The position numbers were made by a program, and so were the translations under genes. From Mucilaginibacter gossypiicola (GTDB taxonomy: Bacteria > Bacteroidota > Bacteroidia > Sphingobacteriales > Sphingobacteriaceae): DNA of 64,000 bases. The DNA is taken from contig NZ_FOCL01000006.1 in assembly GCF_900110105.1 (NCBI RefSeq), positions 124,001-188,000 on the forward strand. Reading direction: 5' to 3'. Each line of letters starts with the position of its first letter. Positions within the stretch are counted from its first letter, which is position 1. Below the pieces are notes generated by a model. The model made no database searches. It worked only from the letters and a program-made list of their open reading frames with translations, and was not told where the DNA came from. Positions 41,133-49,104 of this stretch are shown here, one piece after another.

Positions 41133-41149
41133 TTTTTAGAAATATTTAG

Positions 41150-42208
41150 ATGAGCACAGCCGCAAAAAATAGGTTTCAAAAGATCAATATTACAACCATT
41201 GTTCTGCTGTTTGTTTTGATTCTTGCCGGTGGTGTTGTACGTAGCTCGGGTTCAGGTATGGGGTGCCCCGACTGGCCCAAATGTTTCGGAAGGTATATAC
41301 CGCCAACTGACATAAGCGATCTCCCAAAAGATTATAAGCAGAAATACGTAGCTAAACGCGTGGAAAAAAACCAGCGTTTTGCAAAAACACTTGATGTGTT
41401 TGGTTACAGTGACCTTGCAAAGCGTATTCGCGAAGATCGGTCTATCCTTGTACCTGAAGAATTTAATGCGGGTAAAACATGGACGGAATATGTAAACCGC
41501 CTCATCGGCGCTTTATCAGGTTTTTTGCTCCTGCTTTCGGTAGTGTTCTCTTTCAGCTATTGGAAAACTGATAAAAGGATAGCTATACTGAGTATTTTTA
41601 ACCTTGTGCTTGTAGGATTTCAGGCTTGGTTGGGTTCAATTGTGGTATCAACTAATCTGGTTGCCTGGATAGTTACTGTACACATGCTGTTGGCCCTGGC
41701 TATTTTGGCTATTTGTGTTTATACCTATCATGTGGCAAGGATATCGGGGAAGAATACATCTGGGTCATCACCATTAGTTTACATTATAACGCTTGCGGCG
41801 CTTTTTGTAAGTACCCTGCAAATAGCCTTCGGAACCGAGGTGCGGGAGAAAATAGACGCGGTTGCTAATCACTTTCAGGGCGGCTACCGTAAAGATTGGA
41901 TAGCCAATGCAGGTGAGATATTTCAACACCATAGAGACATAGCTATTTTGGTGCTGATATTGAATGTTGCTTTATTTGTTTTAATCCGTAGGGGCTTTAA
42001 CAGGCACTCTATTCAGCAACAGCTGATGAGCTTTACATTTTTAATGATCACGTTACAAATAGTTACCGGGATCTTATTATCATATCTCGCATTACCGCCG
42101 GTTGCCCAGGCCGCGCATATTGTGTTGGCGAGTTTAATATTTGGGGCGCAATTTTATTTGCTTTTGAATTTATTTCAAGGTGTTAACGGTAGGGAGGTAA
42201 GCAGATGA
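41150..42208 (+). CDS. ctaA: Heme A synthase (COX15/CtaA)
   Basis: 352-residue integral-membrane enzyme converting heme O to heme A for the oxidase. Seen: GGVVRSSGSGMGCPDWPKCFG at the start (conserved CPDWP), eight or so helices, and His ligand regions TEYVNRLIGALSGFLL and QHHRDIAILVLILN and ALPPVAQAAHIVLASLIF. It ends overlapping ctaB by ATGA (42205-42208), so the two heme enzymes are translationally coupled. Confidence 0.94.
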   Translation: MSTAAKNRFQKINITTIVLLFVLILAGGVVRSSGSGMGCPDWPKCFGRYIPPTDISDLPKDYKQKYVAKRVEKNQRFAKTLDVFGYSDLAKRIREDRSILVPEEFNAGKTWTEYVNRLIGALSGFLLLLSVVFSFSYWKTDKRIAILSIFNLVLVGFQAWLGSIVVSTNLVAWIVTVHMLLALAILAICVYTYHVARISGKNTSGSSPLVYIITLAALFVSTLQIAFGTEVREKIDAVANHFQGGYRKDWIANAGEIFQHHRDIAILVLILNVALFVLIRRGFNRHSIQQQLMSFTFLMITLQIVTGILLSYLALPPVAQAAHIVLASLIFGAQFYLLLNLFQGVNGREVSR

Positions 42209-43068
42209 AATGGGCTGATTTTTCGAAACTGATTAAAACGAGGCTTACCTCTTTGGTAGTGTTTTCGGCATCCATATCATTTTTAATAGGTAGCCGCGCT
42301 AACGGACACATTGTTTGGATTGATTGGGTAAAATTGATTATAGGGGGCTTTTTGGTTACTTCAGCAGCTAACTCATTCAATGAGATCATTGAGAAGGATT
42401 TGGATAAGCTCATGAAACGTACCATGGACCGCCCAATCCCATCGGGTAAAATGACTACCGGCCAGGCATTAGTATTAGGCTTGGGCATGGGCATGGCAGG
42501 AACATATTTGTTAGGTAGTTTAAACCTTTTGACTGGCTTGCTATCGGTGTTCTCCATCTTATTATATGCATTTGCCTATACGCCTTTAAAACGTAAATCG
42601 CCGATAGCTGTATTTGTTGGTGCCATTCCGGGGGCTTTGCCGCCGCTGATTGGTTATGTAGCTGCACAGGTGCATGGCAGGATAGATGAGATAGCGATAA
42701 TCTTATTTTCCATTCAGTTTATCTGGCAGTTTGTTCATTTCTGGGCTATTGCCTGGGTTTTGGATGATGACTATAAGCTGGCGGGTTTTAGGTTATTGCC
42801 ATCAGGCAAAAGAGATTTAACAAGTGCTGTAATTACCTTTATATTTGCCATTGTTTTGGTACCTGTAAGCTTACTACCAACTATTTATGGTTATGGCGGT
42901 TACTGGGTTGGCGGCGTATCGCTGATCTGCAGCCTGATATTTTTGTACCAGTCATTTATGCTGTTGCGTACACTGCAAATACCCGAGGCTCGTAAATTAA
43001 TGTTCGGCTCGTTTTTTTACCTGCCGGTAGTTCAAATAATGTTTTTAGTAGATTTTATAGTTAAGTGA
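42205..43068 (+). CDS. ctaB: Protoheme IX farnesyltransferase (heme O synthase)
   Basis: 287-residue UbiA-type prenyltransferase that farnesylates heme B to heme O. Seen: NSFNEIIEKDLDKLMKRTMDRPIPSG (about 54-80, the aspartate-rich motif) and AYTPLKRKSPIAVFVGAIPGALPPLIGYV in the middle, and WVLDDDYKLAGFRLLP as the second acidic motif. Eight to nine helices. It is coupled to ctaA by a four-base overlap and followed one base later by a subunit III gene. Confidence 0.95.
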   Translation: MKWADFSKLIKTRLTSLVVFSASISFLIGSRANGHIVWIDWVKLIIGGFLVTSAANSFNEIIEKDLDKLMKRTMDRPIPSGKMTTGQALVLGLGMGMAGTYLLGSLNLLTGLLSVFSILLYAFAYTPLKRKSPIAVFVGAIPGALPPLIGYVAAQVHGRIDEIAIILFSIQFIWQFVHFWAIAWVLDDDYKLAGFRLLPSGKRDLTSAVITFIFAIVLVPVSLLPTIYGYGGYWVGGVSLICSLIFLYQSFMLLRTLQIPEARKLMFGSFFYLPVVQIMFLVDFIVK

Positions 43069-43069
43069 G

Positions 43070-43654
43070 ATGATGGCAAGGATAGAACAAGATAACGACA
43101 GGCTTAACCTTGGTGCCAAGAAGTTTAACATGTGGATTTTTATATTCACTTCGTTTATGCTTTTTGCCGCTTTTACCAGTGGTTTCATCGTTTATTCGGG
43201 AGGTAGCGGTCACGGTTTAAACGTGATCATGCCGCAATCGTTTTTGTATAGCACTATTGTTATAGTATTGAGCAGCGGTACGTTGTTTTTGGCGTCGAAG
43301 GCCGCTAAGGCGTTGCAGTTTGACAAACAGAAGCTGTATTTGTGGATCACATTGGGTTTAGGACTGGCATTTTTTGCCTTACAAATCTATGCCTGTTATG
43401 TATTAACCTTCAAAATGCAGATTTATTTTGTTGATCCTAACGCTTCACGCTCGTTTGTTTACGTTTTTGTTGGCGCGCATTTGGTTCACATTTTCGCCGC
43501 CCTTTTATTGCTAATAAATACACTTATAGGTACATACCGTAATATCCCGCAAGTAAAGAACATGTTTAAGATGGAATTAACCTCCATTTTCTGGCATTTT
43601 CTCGATATTATATGGATTTATCTGTATGTTTTTTTACTTTTGAATCATAATTAA
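43070..43654 (+). CDS. Heme-copper oxidase subunit III-like protein (short)
   Basis: 194-residue five-helix membrane protein of the subunit III superfamily. Seen: opening helix NMWIFIFTSFMLFAAFTSGFIVY, then SRSFVYVFVGAHLVHIFAALLLLINTLIG and the final WHFLDIIWIYLYVFLLLNHN, which contains the family W-H-F-x-D-x-x-W. It is shorter and more diverged than the adjacent gene, which is the standard subunit III; the paired arrangement is usual in Bacteroidota cox operons. The start may be 43070 or 43073 (MMARI). One base after ctaB. Confidence 0.88.
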   Translation: MMARIEQDNDRLNLGAKKFNMWIFIFTSFMLFAAFTSGFIVYSGGSGHGLNVIMPQSFLYSTIVIVLSSGTLFLASKAAKALQFDKQKLYLWITLGLGLAFFALQIYACYVLTFKMQIYFVDPNASRSFVYVFVGAHLVHIFAALLLLINTLIGTYRNIPQVKNMFKMELTSIFWHFLDIIWIYLYVFLLLNHN

Positions 43655-43675
43655 TACACCCATAGATTAGTACAG

Positions 43676-44395
43676 ATGAGTACAACAGTTTCACAAATTG
43701 ACGAAGTAAAAACTTCGCCCTGGTCGGGAGGAAGATCCCCGTTCAACGTGGAGTACGGAAAAATAATGATGTGGTTTTTCCTCCTTTCGGATGCGTTCAC
43801 CTTTTCATCATTATTGATAGCTTACGGTTCATTGCGTTTCAGCGCAAGCGTATGGCCAGGTGCCGACAAAGTTTTTCAATCAGTACCCGGATTAGTTGAT
43901 CATGGCGCACCATTGGTGTTTGTGGGTTTAATGACCTTCATCCTCATTGCAAGTTCTGTTACCATGGTATTGGCTGTTGAGGCTGGTCACCGTAATGCAA
44001 AAAAAGAGGTAGTTGGTTGGATGATAGCTACCGTTATAGGTGGTTTCATGTTCCTTGGTTGCCAGGCTTTAGAGTGGGGGCATTTACACCACGAAGGTTT
44101 CTGGTGGGGTAGTGTTCCTCCGGCAGAAGAGTTAAAAAAACTATTTACGGGTGGTTCTGAAGCTGTACAGCATATGACTTCGCAGGAGTTTGCTAACCTG
44201 TTCTTCACCATCACAGGTTTCCACGGTTTCCACGTATTTACAGGTGTTATTATCAACATCATTATTACAGTTAACGTTTTAATGGGTACATACGAAAAAC
44301 GTGGCAGCTATTTAATGGTTGAAAAGGTTGGTTTATACTGGCACTTTGTAGACCTTGTTTGGGTATTCGTATTTACATTCTTTTACTTAGTTTAA
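43676..44395 (+). CDS. coxC: Cytochrome c oxidase subunit III
   Basis: 239-residue subunit III with seven or fewer helices. Seen: FNVEYGKIMMWFFLLSDAFTFSSLLIAYG, EWGHLHHEGFWWGSVPPAEELKKLF (a loop typical of this branch), FFTITGFHGFHVFTGVIINI (the conserved E/D-containing GFHGFHV motif), and WHFVDLVWVFVFTFFYLV at the end. Stabilises subunit I and proton uptake. 21 bp after the short subunit III-like gene. Confidence 0.93.
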   Translation: MSTTVSQIDEVKTSPWSGGRSPFNVEYGKIMMWFFLLSDAFTFSSLLIAYGSLRFSASVWPGADKVFQSVPGLVDHGAPLVFVGLMTFILIASSVTMVLAVEAGHRNAKKEVVGWMIATVIGGFMFLGCQALEWGHLHHEGFWWGSVPPAEELKKLFTGGSEAVQHMTSQEFANLFFTITGFHGFHVFTGVIINIIITVNVLMGTYEKRGSYLMVEKVGLYWHFVDLVWVFVFTFFYLV

Positions 44396-44408
44396 AAACA
44401 CTTTACAT

Positions 44409-44756
44409 ATGTCAGCAGAATCGCACGAAGTTCACCACGACGGTGAGCACGACACAATGAGCAAAAAGCGTATATGGCAGGTAGCAGGAATATTAACTTT
44501 TATCACTTGTATTGAGTTTATTATTGCGCTTGCTATAGTTCCAAATCACCCGGACTTGTTAAAGTATGCTAATCCGGTATATATCGTTTTAACGCTGTTT
44601 AAAGCATTTTATATCGTAGCATATTTTATGCACTTGAAATTTGAAAAGATGGGTTTGATCTTATCGTTAGTAATCCCAATCATATTTATTATAGGTTTGA
44701 TCCTGGTGCTTACAAATGAAAGCCATCACTGGGTTGACTTGCGCCCGGTGTTCTAA
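44409..44756 (+). CDS. Cytochrome c oxidase subunit IV family protein
   Basis: 115-residue membrane protein of the prokaryotic subunit IV type (COX4_pro). His-rich N-terminus (ESHEVHHDGEHD), then three helices (about 18-38, 53-75 and 83-103): IWQVAGILTFITCIEFIIALAI, VLTLFKAFYIVAYFMHLKFE (the conserved KAFYIVAYFMHLKFE) and LILSLVIPIIFIIGLILVL. Minor oxidase subunit. Its TAA stop overlaps the next ATG by one base. Confidence 0.9.
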   Translation: MSAESHEVHHDGEHDTMSKKRIWQVAGILTFITCIEFIIALAIVPNHPDLLKYANPVYIVLTLFKAFYIVAYFMHLKFEKMGLILSLVIPIIFIIGLILVLTNESHHWVDLRPVF

Positions 44757-45454
44757 TGAACAAAGCTTCCATCTTAAAAAAGATTATGATCCTGGTACTC
44801 ATTTTAGCGGTACCGGGATTTTTATATTATTTACTTACCGCCAAAGGTAAAAACAGGTATAAACCCCTTGCTGTTTTTGGGCCAAAGGTGGTTGCTAAAA
44901 CCGGCCATAAGTTTCATGGCAAATACATCCCGGATACCATTTACCACACTATTCCGGATTTTAAACTTACCGATCAGGAAGGAAAGCCGGTTACCCTGAA
45001 CACACTAAAGGGAAAGATTTTTGTAATTAATTTCTTTTACGCTAATTGCCCTACGGTTTGCCAAACCATCAACAAAAACATGAGCTGGCTGGTGGGTACG
45101 TATTACAAAAACAAGATGGTTTATTTTTTAACCATCACTGTTGATCCGGAACATGATACCCAGGAAGTATTAAACAAATATCTGCAAACCTTTAAGCCCG
45201 AATCAAACCGCTGGCTGATGTGTAGCGGTGATACTTCATCGGTTTACAACTTTGCAAGGAATGGCCTCTATGTAAATGCCGCAAAGGCCGGTAGCGACTT
45301 CGTTTACAGCGATGACTTTGTACTGGTTGATCAGGAACACCGGATCCGCGGATATTACAAAGCAGCGGTAACACCAGAGGTAAACCGCCTTAACGATGAG
45401 ATAAAAGTGTTGATAGCCGAAGAACTTCGTAAAGTTGATAAGGCCCTATATTAA
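44756..45454 (+). CDS. Sco1/SenC-family copper chaperone
   Basis: 232-residue membrane-anchored thioredoxin-fold protein that loads copper into the CuA site of subunit II. Seen: N-terminal anchor (KKIMILVLILAVPGFLYYLLTA), the copper CxxxC motif in NCPTVCQT (about 98-105) and the conserved His and DPEHD (ITVDPEHDT). A redox or metallation role in the oxidase assembly follows from family and place. It overlaps the subunit IV gene by one base. Confidence 0.93.
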   Translation: MNKASILKKIMILVLILAVPGFLYYLLTAKGKNRYKPLAVFGPKVVAKTGHKFHGKYIPDTIYHTIPDFKLTDQEGKPVTLNTLKGKIFVINFFYANCPTVCQTINKNMSWLVGTYYKNKMVYFLTITVDPEHDTQEVLNKYLQTFKPESNRWLMCSGDTSSVYNFARNGLYVNAAKAGSDFVYSDDFVLVDQEHRIRGYYKAAVTPEVNRLNDEIKVLIAEELRKVDKALY

Positions 45455-45460
45455 TTTGCC

Positions 45461-46036
45461 ATGAGCGATAAATTTATAATCCGCTTTGTTGCGGGTGTTA
45501 CCATATTTGTAATTGCAGTAGTTGTTCTGTTAAACAGGCACCTGATCCCCGGTCCGGCGGAGGCGCCTGCTTTTACGCCTTATTTGCCAATGCTTAATGC
45601 TGTACTTAATGGCACTTGCACCTTATTGCTCCTTTTGTCGTTATATCAAATTAAACAGGGTAACATAACACTGCACAAACGACTTAACATTGTTACTTTT
45701 TGTTTGTCGTCTTTATTCCTGGTATCGTATATTCTGTTCCATTACCTGATGCGTAACGAGATCATTTACGGTGACCTTAACGGCGACGGGAAATTGTCAG
45801 AAGCAGAAAGGGCTTCGGCAGGGTCTTTACGGACAATATACTTAGCCATTTTGACGCCTCATATTATACTTGCAGCGGCTGTTTTACCGTTAATATTATT
45901 GAGCTTTTACCGCGGGCTGCAAATGCAGGTTGAAAAGCATCGTAAGCTGGTACGCTGGGCATTCCCGATCTGGTTATATGTTACAGCGAGTGGAGTGGTG
46001 GTTTACTTAATGATCCGCCCGTTTTATCATTTTTAA
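45461..46036 (+). CDS. DUF420-family membrane protein
   Basis: 191-residue membrane protein of the DUF420 type, routinely next to Sco and oxidase genes in this phylum and suspected of acting in oxidase assembly or copper handling. Five helices: residues about 5-23, 41-63, 74-95, 125-145 and 162-182. Seen: LPMLNAVLNGTCTLLLLLSLYQIKQGNI, LHKRLNIVTFC and YHYLMRNE-like loop; HIILAAAVLPLILLSFYRGL; AFPIWLYVTASGVVVYLMIRPFY. No exact function known. 6 bp after the Sco gene. Confidence 0.9.
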   Translation: MSDKFIIRFVAGVTIFVIAVVVLLNRHLIPGPAEAPAFTPYLPMLNAVLNGTCTLLLLLSLYQIKQGNITLHKRLNIVTFCLSSLFLVSYILFHYLMRNEIIYGDLNGDGKLSEAERASAGSLRTIYLAILTPHIILAAAVLPLILLSFYRGLQMQVEKHRKLVRWAFPIWLYVTASGVVVYLMIRPFYHF

Positions 46037-46061
46037 TTTATAATTGGTTAAATTTGTACTT

Positions 46062-46340
46062 ATGAAACAAGGTTTTAAGATTATCCTTTTTGTAATGGCC
46101 CTTGGCCTTATGCTGATTGCCCGTGAGCCGGTAAAAGCCCAGTGTGCGCAATGTGCTGCTACAGTTGAAACCAACGCTCAAAGCGGTAGCGCCAAAACAA
46201 GGGGATTAAATAATGGTATCCTGTTTTTATTAGGCGCACCTTATTTTGCAGTTGCATTAGGTGGTTACATCTGGTATAAAAAATACCGTCGTAAAGATGT
46301 AAAGCTTGAAATGCGTCCCGAAAAACTTAATCTGAATTAA
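46062..46340 (+). CDS. Small membrane protein, function unknown
   Basis: 92 residues beginning MKQGFKIILFVMALGLMLIA, a signal or anchor with cleavage possible after VKAQ, then CAQCAATVETNAQSGSAKTR (C-x2-C) and one later helix (about 55-75, LLGAPYFAVALGGYIWYKKY) with a basic tail. The CxxC might bind metal or heme-related cofactor but there is no His, so not a c-type heme site. It sits at the end of the cox cluster 25 bp after DUF420; a longer frame from a TTG at 46044 is not preferred. Confidence 0.75.
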   Translation: MKQGFKIILFVMALGLMLIAREPVKAQCAQCAATVETNAQSGSAKTRGLNNGILFLLGAPYFAVALGGYIWYKKYRRKDVKLEMRPEKLNLN

Positions 46341-46393
46341 TAAACAATTGCGGTTATCAGTGGCCGCTTTTGTAACCTTATAAGATACTTATC

Positions 46394-46798
46394 GTGTCTC
46401 AAACACCAAAGTCATGGGCTATGCTTAAATGTAAATGTCCGCGCTGCAGGCGCGGCGATATGTTTAAGGGTAGCCCTTACAGTTTCTCCAATAAAATAAA
46501 TCTGAATTGTCCGCATTGTGATCTTTTCTTTGAGATAGAACCAGGTTACTTTTATGCCGCCATGTATGTGAGTTATGCATTAAATGTGGGCGAGGCCCTT
46601 GGGATAGCATGGCTTACCTATTTGATTACCCATAACCAGGATTCACCGTGGTTATATCTCGGTACCATAATTTTAGGGTGTTTTTTCCTTGCTCCTGTAA
46701 ATTTCAGATATTCGCGTGTGTTTTTGTTGTATTGGTTATCACCCAAAATACACTACCAAAGCTATTTAGATACCGATGATATACCAGGAAAGTATTGA
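46394..46798 (+). CDS. DUF983-family protein with N-terminal zinc motif
   Basis: 134 residues from a GTG start at 46394. N-terminal zinc ribbon with CKCPRCRRGDMF (C-x-C-x2-C) and a second CPHC (about 37-40), then two helices (about 60-80 and 90-115: YVSYALNVGEALGIAWL and WLYLGTIILGCFFLAPV). DUF983 proteins are often near oxidase genes; the role is unknown. It overlaps the next gene by 23 bp, so expression is coupled. Confidence 0.88.
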   Translation: MSQTPKSWAMLKCKCPRCRRGDMFKGSPYSFSNKINLNCPHCDLFFEIEPGYFYAAMYVSYALNVGEALGIAWLTYLITHNQDSPWLYLGTIILGCFFLAPVNFRYSRVFLLYWLSPKIHYQSYLDTDDIPGKY

Positions 46799-47438
46799 TT
46801 TTTTAAAAGATCTCGCCGAAAATAATAACCGTGAATGGTTTGCTGTAAACAAAGAGCGTTACGATAAGGCCCGCGAAAACGTAATTGATTTTACGGCGAA
46901 GGTGCTTGAGGGCGTGCGTAAAATTGAGGCGGGCATGGACGAGAACCTTGATGCCAAAAAATGCGTGATGCGCATTTACCGCGATATCCGTTTCAGTAAA
47001 AATAAAGCACCTTATAAAAATAACTTTGGGGTAAGTTTGCCTACTTCGGGTTTAAAAGGCGGCGGTGTTGAATATTACCTGCATATCCAGCCTGGTAATT
47101 CATTTATCGGTGGTGGATATTGGATGCCGGAAGCGCCGCATTTGAAGGCTATCCGCCAGGAAATTGATTATAATGCTGCAGACCTGAAAAAGATCATCGA
47201 TGATAAAGAGTTTGTAAAACTATTTGGCGACTTTAGGAAGCAGGAACAGCTTAAGTCATTGCCAAAAGGTTACGAACCGGATAACGAAAACCTCGACCTG
47301 ATAAAACTAAAAAGTTTTGTGGGCTGGCATAAACTTACAGATAAAGAATTAACCCAACCCGGATCGGAAAAAACGGTGATAGATATGTGCAGCAGGATCC
47401 ACCCGCTTAATGTATTTTTGAAGAACGCCCTGGCGTAG
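46776..47438 (+). CDS. DUF2461-family protein
   Basis: 220-residue cytoplasmic protein of the DUF2461 (TIGR02453) family. Seen: the opening LDFLKDLAENNNREWFAVNKERYDKARENV in the form YQESIDFLKDLAENN, the family RIYRDIRFSKNKAPYKNNFGV (about 70-90), YYLHIQPGNSFIGGGYWMPE and FVGWHKLTDKEL near the end. No enzyme activity known for the family. Start ATG at 46776 lies within the end of the DUF983 gene; the 23-bp overlap suggests coupled translation. Confidence 0.92.
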   Translation: MIYQESIDFLKDLAENNNREWFAVNKERYDKARENVIDFTAKVLEGVRKIEAGMDENLDAKKCVMRIYRDIRFSKNKAPYKNNFGVSLPTSGLKGGGVEYYLHIQPGNSFIGGGYWMPEAPHLKAIRQEIDYNAADLKKIIDDKEFVKLFGDFRKQEQLKSLPKGYEPDNENLDLIKLKSFVGWHKLTDKELTQPGSEKTVIDMCSRIHPLNVFLKNALA

Positions 47439-47463
47439 TACGATATATAACCCTCAATAAACT

Positions 47464-48291
47464 ATGAAAATTAAATATGCATTTTTAGCCGCTGCTGTAT
47501 GTTTAACGATGTACTCATGCAAGGTAATGTCTCCAAAAGCATACAAAACCCTTGTAGCAGAGCGAGACTCATTGGCCAATCGTACAACCAACCTTGAAGG
47601 AGAGCTTGCGCAGTTGCAATCAGACACAGCACGTTTGCACAGGCAGCTTAATGATCTACGCAAAAACAACAGCGTATTAAACAGTAATCTGGATGCTACA
47701 TCGTCAAAAGCTAATGAATTAGCTGCTCAAACAACAAGACTGGCTGCCGACTTGAAAAAACGTGAAGCCCGTTTAAAAGAAGTAGAAGACATTTTAAAGA
47801 AACGTGATGAAGCTACCAATGCACTGAAAGATAAACTGCAGAAGGCATTATTAGGTTTTCAGCAAAGCGGTTTAACGGTAGATATCAGAAATGGCAAGGT
47901 TTATGTTTCATTAGCTGATAAACTATTGTTCCCTTCGGGCAGTATTATTATTGATGAAAGAGGAAAGGCTGCCTTGAAACAGCTTGCTGTGGTGGTTAAC
48001 AAGGAAGCGGATATCAATATGGCGGTTGAAGGTCATACAGATGATAAGAAGGTGAAGAACCTTGGCCAGATTAAAGATAACTGGGATTTGAGCGTATTGC
48101 GCGCTACCTCGGTAACCCGCTACCTGACCGAAACAGAAGGTGTTGACCCGCATAGGCTTACCGCAACAGGAAAGAGCGAGTTTCAGCCAATAGATGCCAG
48201 CGGTACTGATGAAGCCCGCGCAAAGAACAGGCGAATAGAGATCGTGCTTACCCCTAAGCTCGACGAGTTATACAACCTGATCACTAAGTAA
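47464..48291 (+). CDS. OmpA-family lipoprotein with coiled coil
   Basis: 275 residues: lipoprotein signal ending MYSC (Cys19), a long coiled coil (about 35-140) with heptad-like Leu and DSLANRTTNLEGELAQLQ and LKKREARLKEVEDILKKRDE, then an OmpA/MotB peptidoglycan-binding domain (about 150-270) with VEGHTDDKKV, NWDLSVLRATSVTRYL, and the RRIEIVLTPK end. The coiled coil reaches across the periplasm while the OmpA part binds peptidoglycan. Monocistronic, ended by a strong terminator. Confidence 0.92.
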   Translation: MKIKYAFLAAAVCLTMYSCKVMSPKAYKTLVAERDSLANRTTNLEGELAQLQSDTARLHRQLNDLRKNNSVLNSNLDATSSKANELAAQTTRLAADLKKREARLKEVEDILKKRDEATNALKDKLQKALLGFQQSGLTVDIRNGKVYVSLADKLLFPSGSIIIDERGKAALKQLAVVVNKEADINMAVEGHTDDKKVKNLGQIKDNWDLSVLRATSVTRYLTETEGVDPHRLTATGKSEFQPIDASGTDEARAKNRRIEIVLTPKLDELYNLITK

Positions 48292-48300
48292 TAAATGAAG

Positions 48301-48329
48301 GCTCCCGGTAAACCACCGGGAGCTTTTTT
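48301..48329 (+). terminator. Terminator of the OmpA-family gene
   Basis: GCTCCCGGT (48301-48309) pairs with ACCGGGAGC (48315-48323) around a five-base loop, followed by TTTTTTG. It lies 9 bp past the stop. Confidence 0.9.
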
Positions 48330-48369
48330 GTTTTAGATGTTTTCCTTTCTATTATCGGAGGTTGTTATT

Positions 48370-48427
48370 CATTGCCGTTGGTTTTAACCAACGGTAACAA
48401 AATTGAAAGGTCTTGGCTTTAGCCCAA
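48370..48427. repeat. REP-like element A4
   Basis: Palindrome CCGTTGGTTTTAACCAACGG (48375-48394), spacer, then TTGGCTTTAGCCCAA (48413-48427). Same family and orientation as A3 (15813-15873). Confidence 0.88.
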
Positions 48428-48442
48428 TTAAAACAAGCGGAT

Positions 48443-48502
48443 TTGGGCTGAAGCCCTATCATCGCCATTAATTATTCCGTTGGTTAAAACCAACGGCAAT
48501 GA
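48443..48502. repeat. REP-like element A5, inverted partner of A4
   Basis: TTGGGCTGAAGCCC (48443-48456), spacer, then CCGTTGGTTAAAACCAACGG (48477-48496) and CAATGA. Inverted relative to A4 and 15 bp from it, so the two form a paired, BIME-like unit. Confidence 0.88.
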
Positions 48503-48555
48503 ATTTTTATTCTATCGGCAAATAATATTAATCCATTTTTAAACAGCTCCGAAAA

Positions 48556-48563
48556 TAAATTTG
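48556..48563 (+). promoter_or_regulatory. Candidate -7 box of the hut operon
   Basis: TAAATTTG matches TAnnTTTG; it directly abuts the operator-like palindrome, so a bound repressor would block it. Confidence 0.45.
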
Positions 48564-48591
48564 CAATTATATAAGCACTTATATAAATTGC
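48563..48591. promoter_or_regulatory. Palindromic operator of the MarR-type hut regulator (predicted)
   Basis: TATATAAG (48568-48575) and CTTATATA (48578-48585) form a perfect 8+2+8 inverted repeat, extended by GCAAT / AATTGC flanks with one bulged base. It lies between the -7 box and the regulator ATG at 48595, an ideal site for self-repression by a MarR dimer. Confidence 0.7.
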
Positions 48592-48594
48592 ATC

Positions 48595-49104
48595 ATGAAT
48601 CTATATCAAAGTTTAGGATACCTGGTTTTGGGCAGTCGCTTGCGGCGGCTGAGTGAAGCTTTTCTGGCCGAAATTAATCGTGCCTATCAAAACGCCGGAA
48701 TTGATTTTGATGCCAGCTGGTTTCCTGTATTTTATTTGCTGTCGAAAAATGATGCCTTATCTATCAAAGAATTAAGTGAGCAGATAGAAGTATCACATCC
48801 AGCTGCCAGTCAACTGATCGCTAACCTCAAAAAGCGGGGGCTTGTAAGCACCGATACCTGTAGTGATGATGGTCGCCGTCAATTAGTTACCCTTACAACC
48901 AGCGGGCGCGAATTACTGGCGCAGATTATGCCTGTTTGGGCTGCAATCACTGAAGCCATGACCCAATTGGTTGAAGGCGACGAAACAGCACTTCAATTAC
49001 TGCCTGCAGTTACTGCGCTTGAAAACACCTTCCGCCAAAGTAAACTGGCCGATAATATTGTTGAAAAACTAAATACCAACTTAAAACCCGCCGGCAATGA
49101 GTAA
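48595..49104 (+). CDS. MarR-family transcriptional regulator of histidine utilisation (predicted)
   Basis: 169-residue winged-helix regulator. Seen: the central wHTH ISIKELSEQIEVSHPAASQLIANLKKRGLVSTDTCSDDGRRQLVTLTTSGREL, with the recognition helix SHPAASQLIANLKKRGLV and the wing DDGRRQ; dimerisation helices at both ends. It is the first gene of the hut operon and overlaps hutH by 8 bp. An operator-like palindrome covers its promoter. Role as hut regulator is inferred from position; the effector, perhaps urocanate, is unknown. HutC of other bacteria is GntR-type, so this is a different family. Confidence 0.86.
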   Translation: MNLYQSLGYLVLGSRLRRLSEAFLAEINRAYQNAGIDFDASWFPVFYLLSKNDALSIKELSEQIEVSHPAASQLIANLKKRGLVSTDTCSDDGRRQLVTLTTSGRELLAQIMPVWAAITEAMTQLVEGDETALQLLPAVTALENTFRQSKLADNIVEKLNTNLKPAGNE

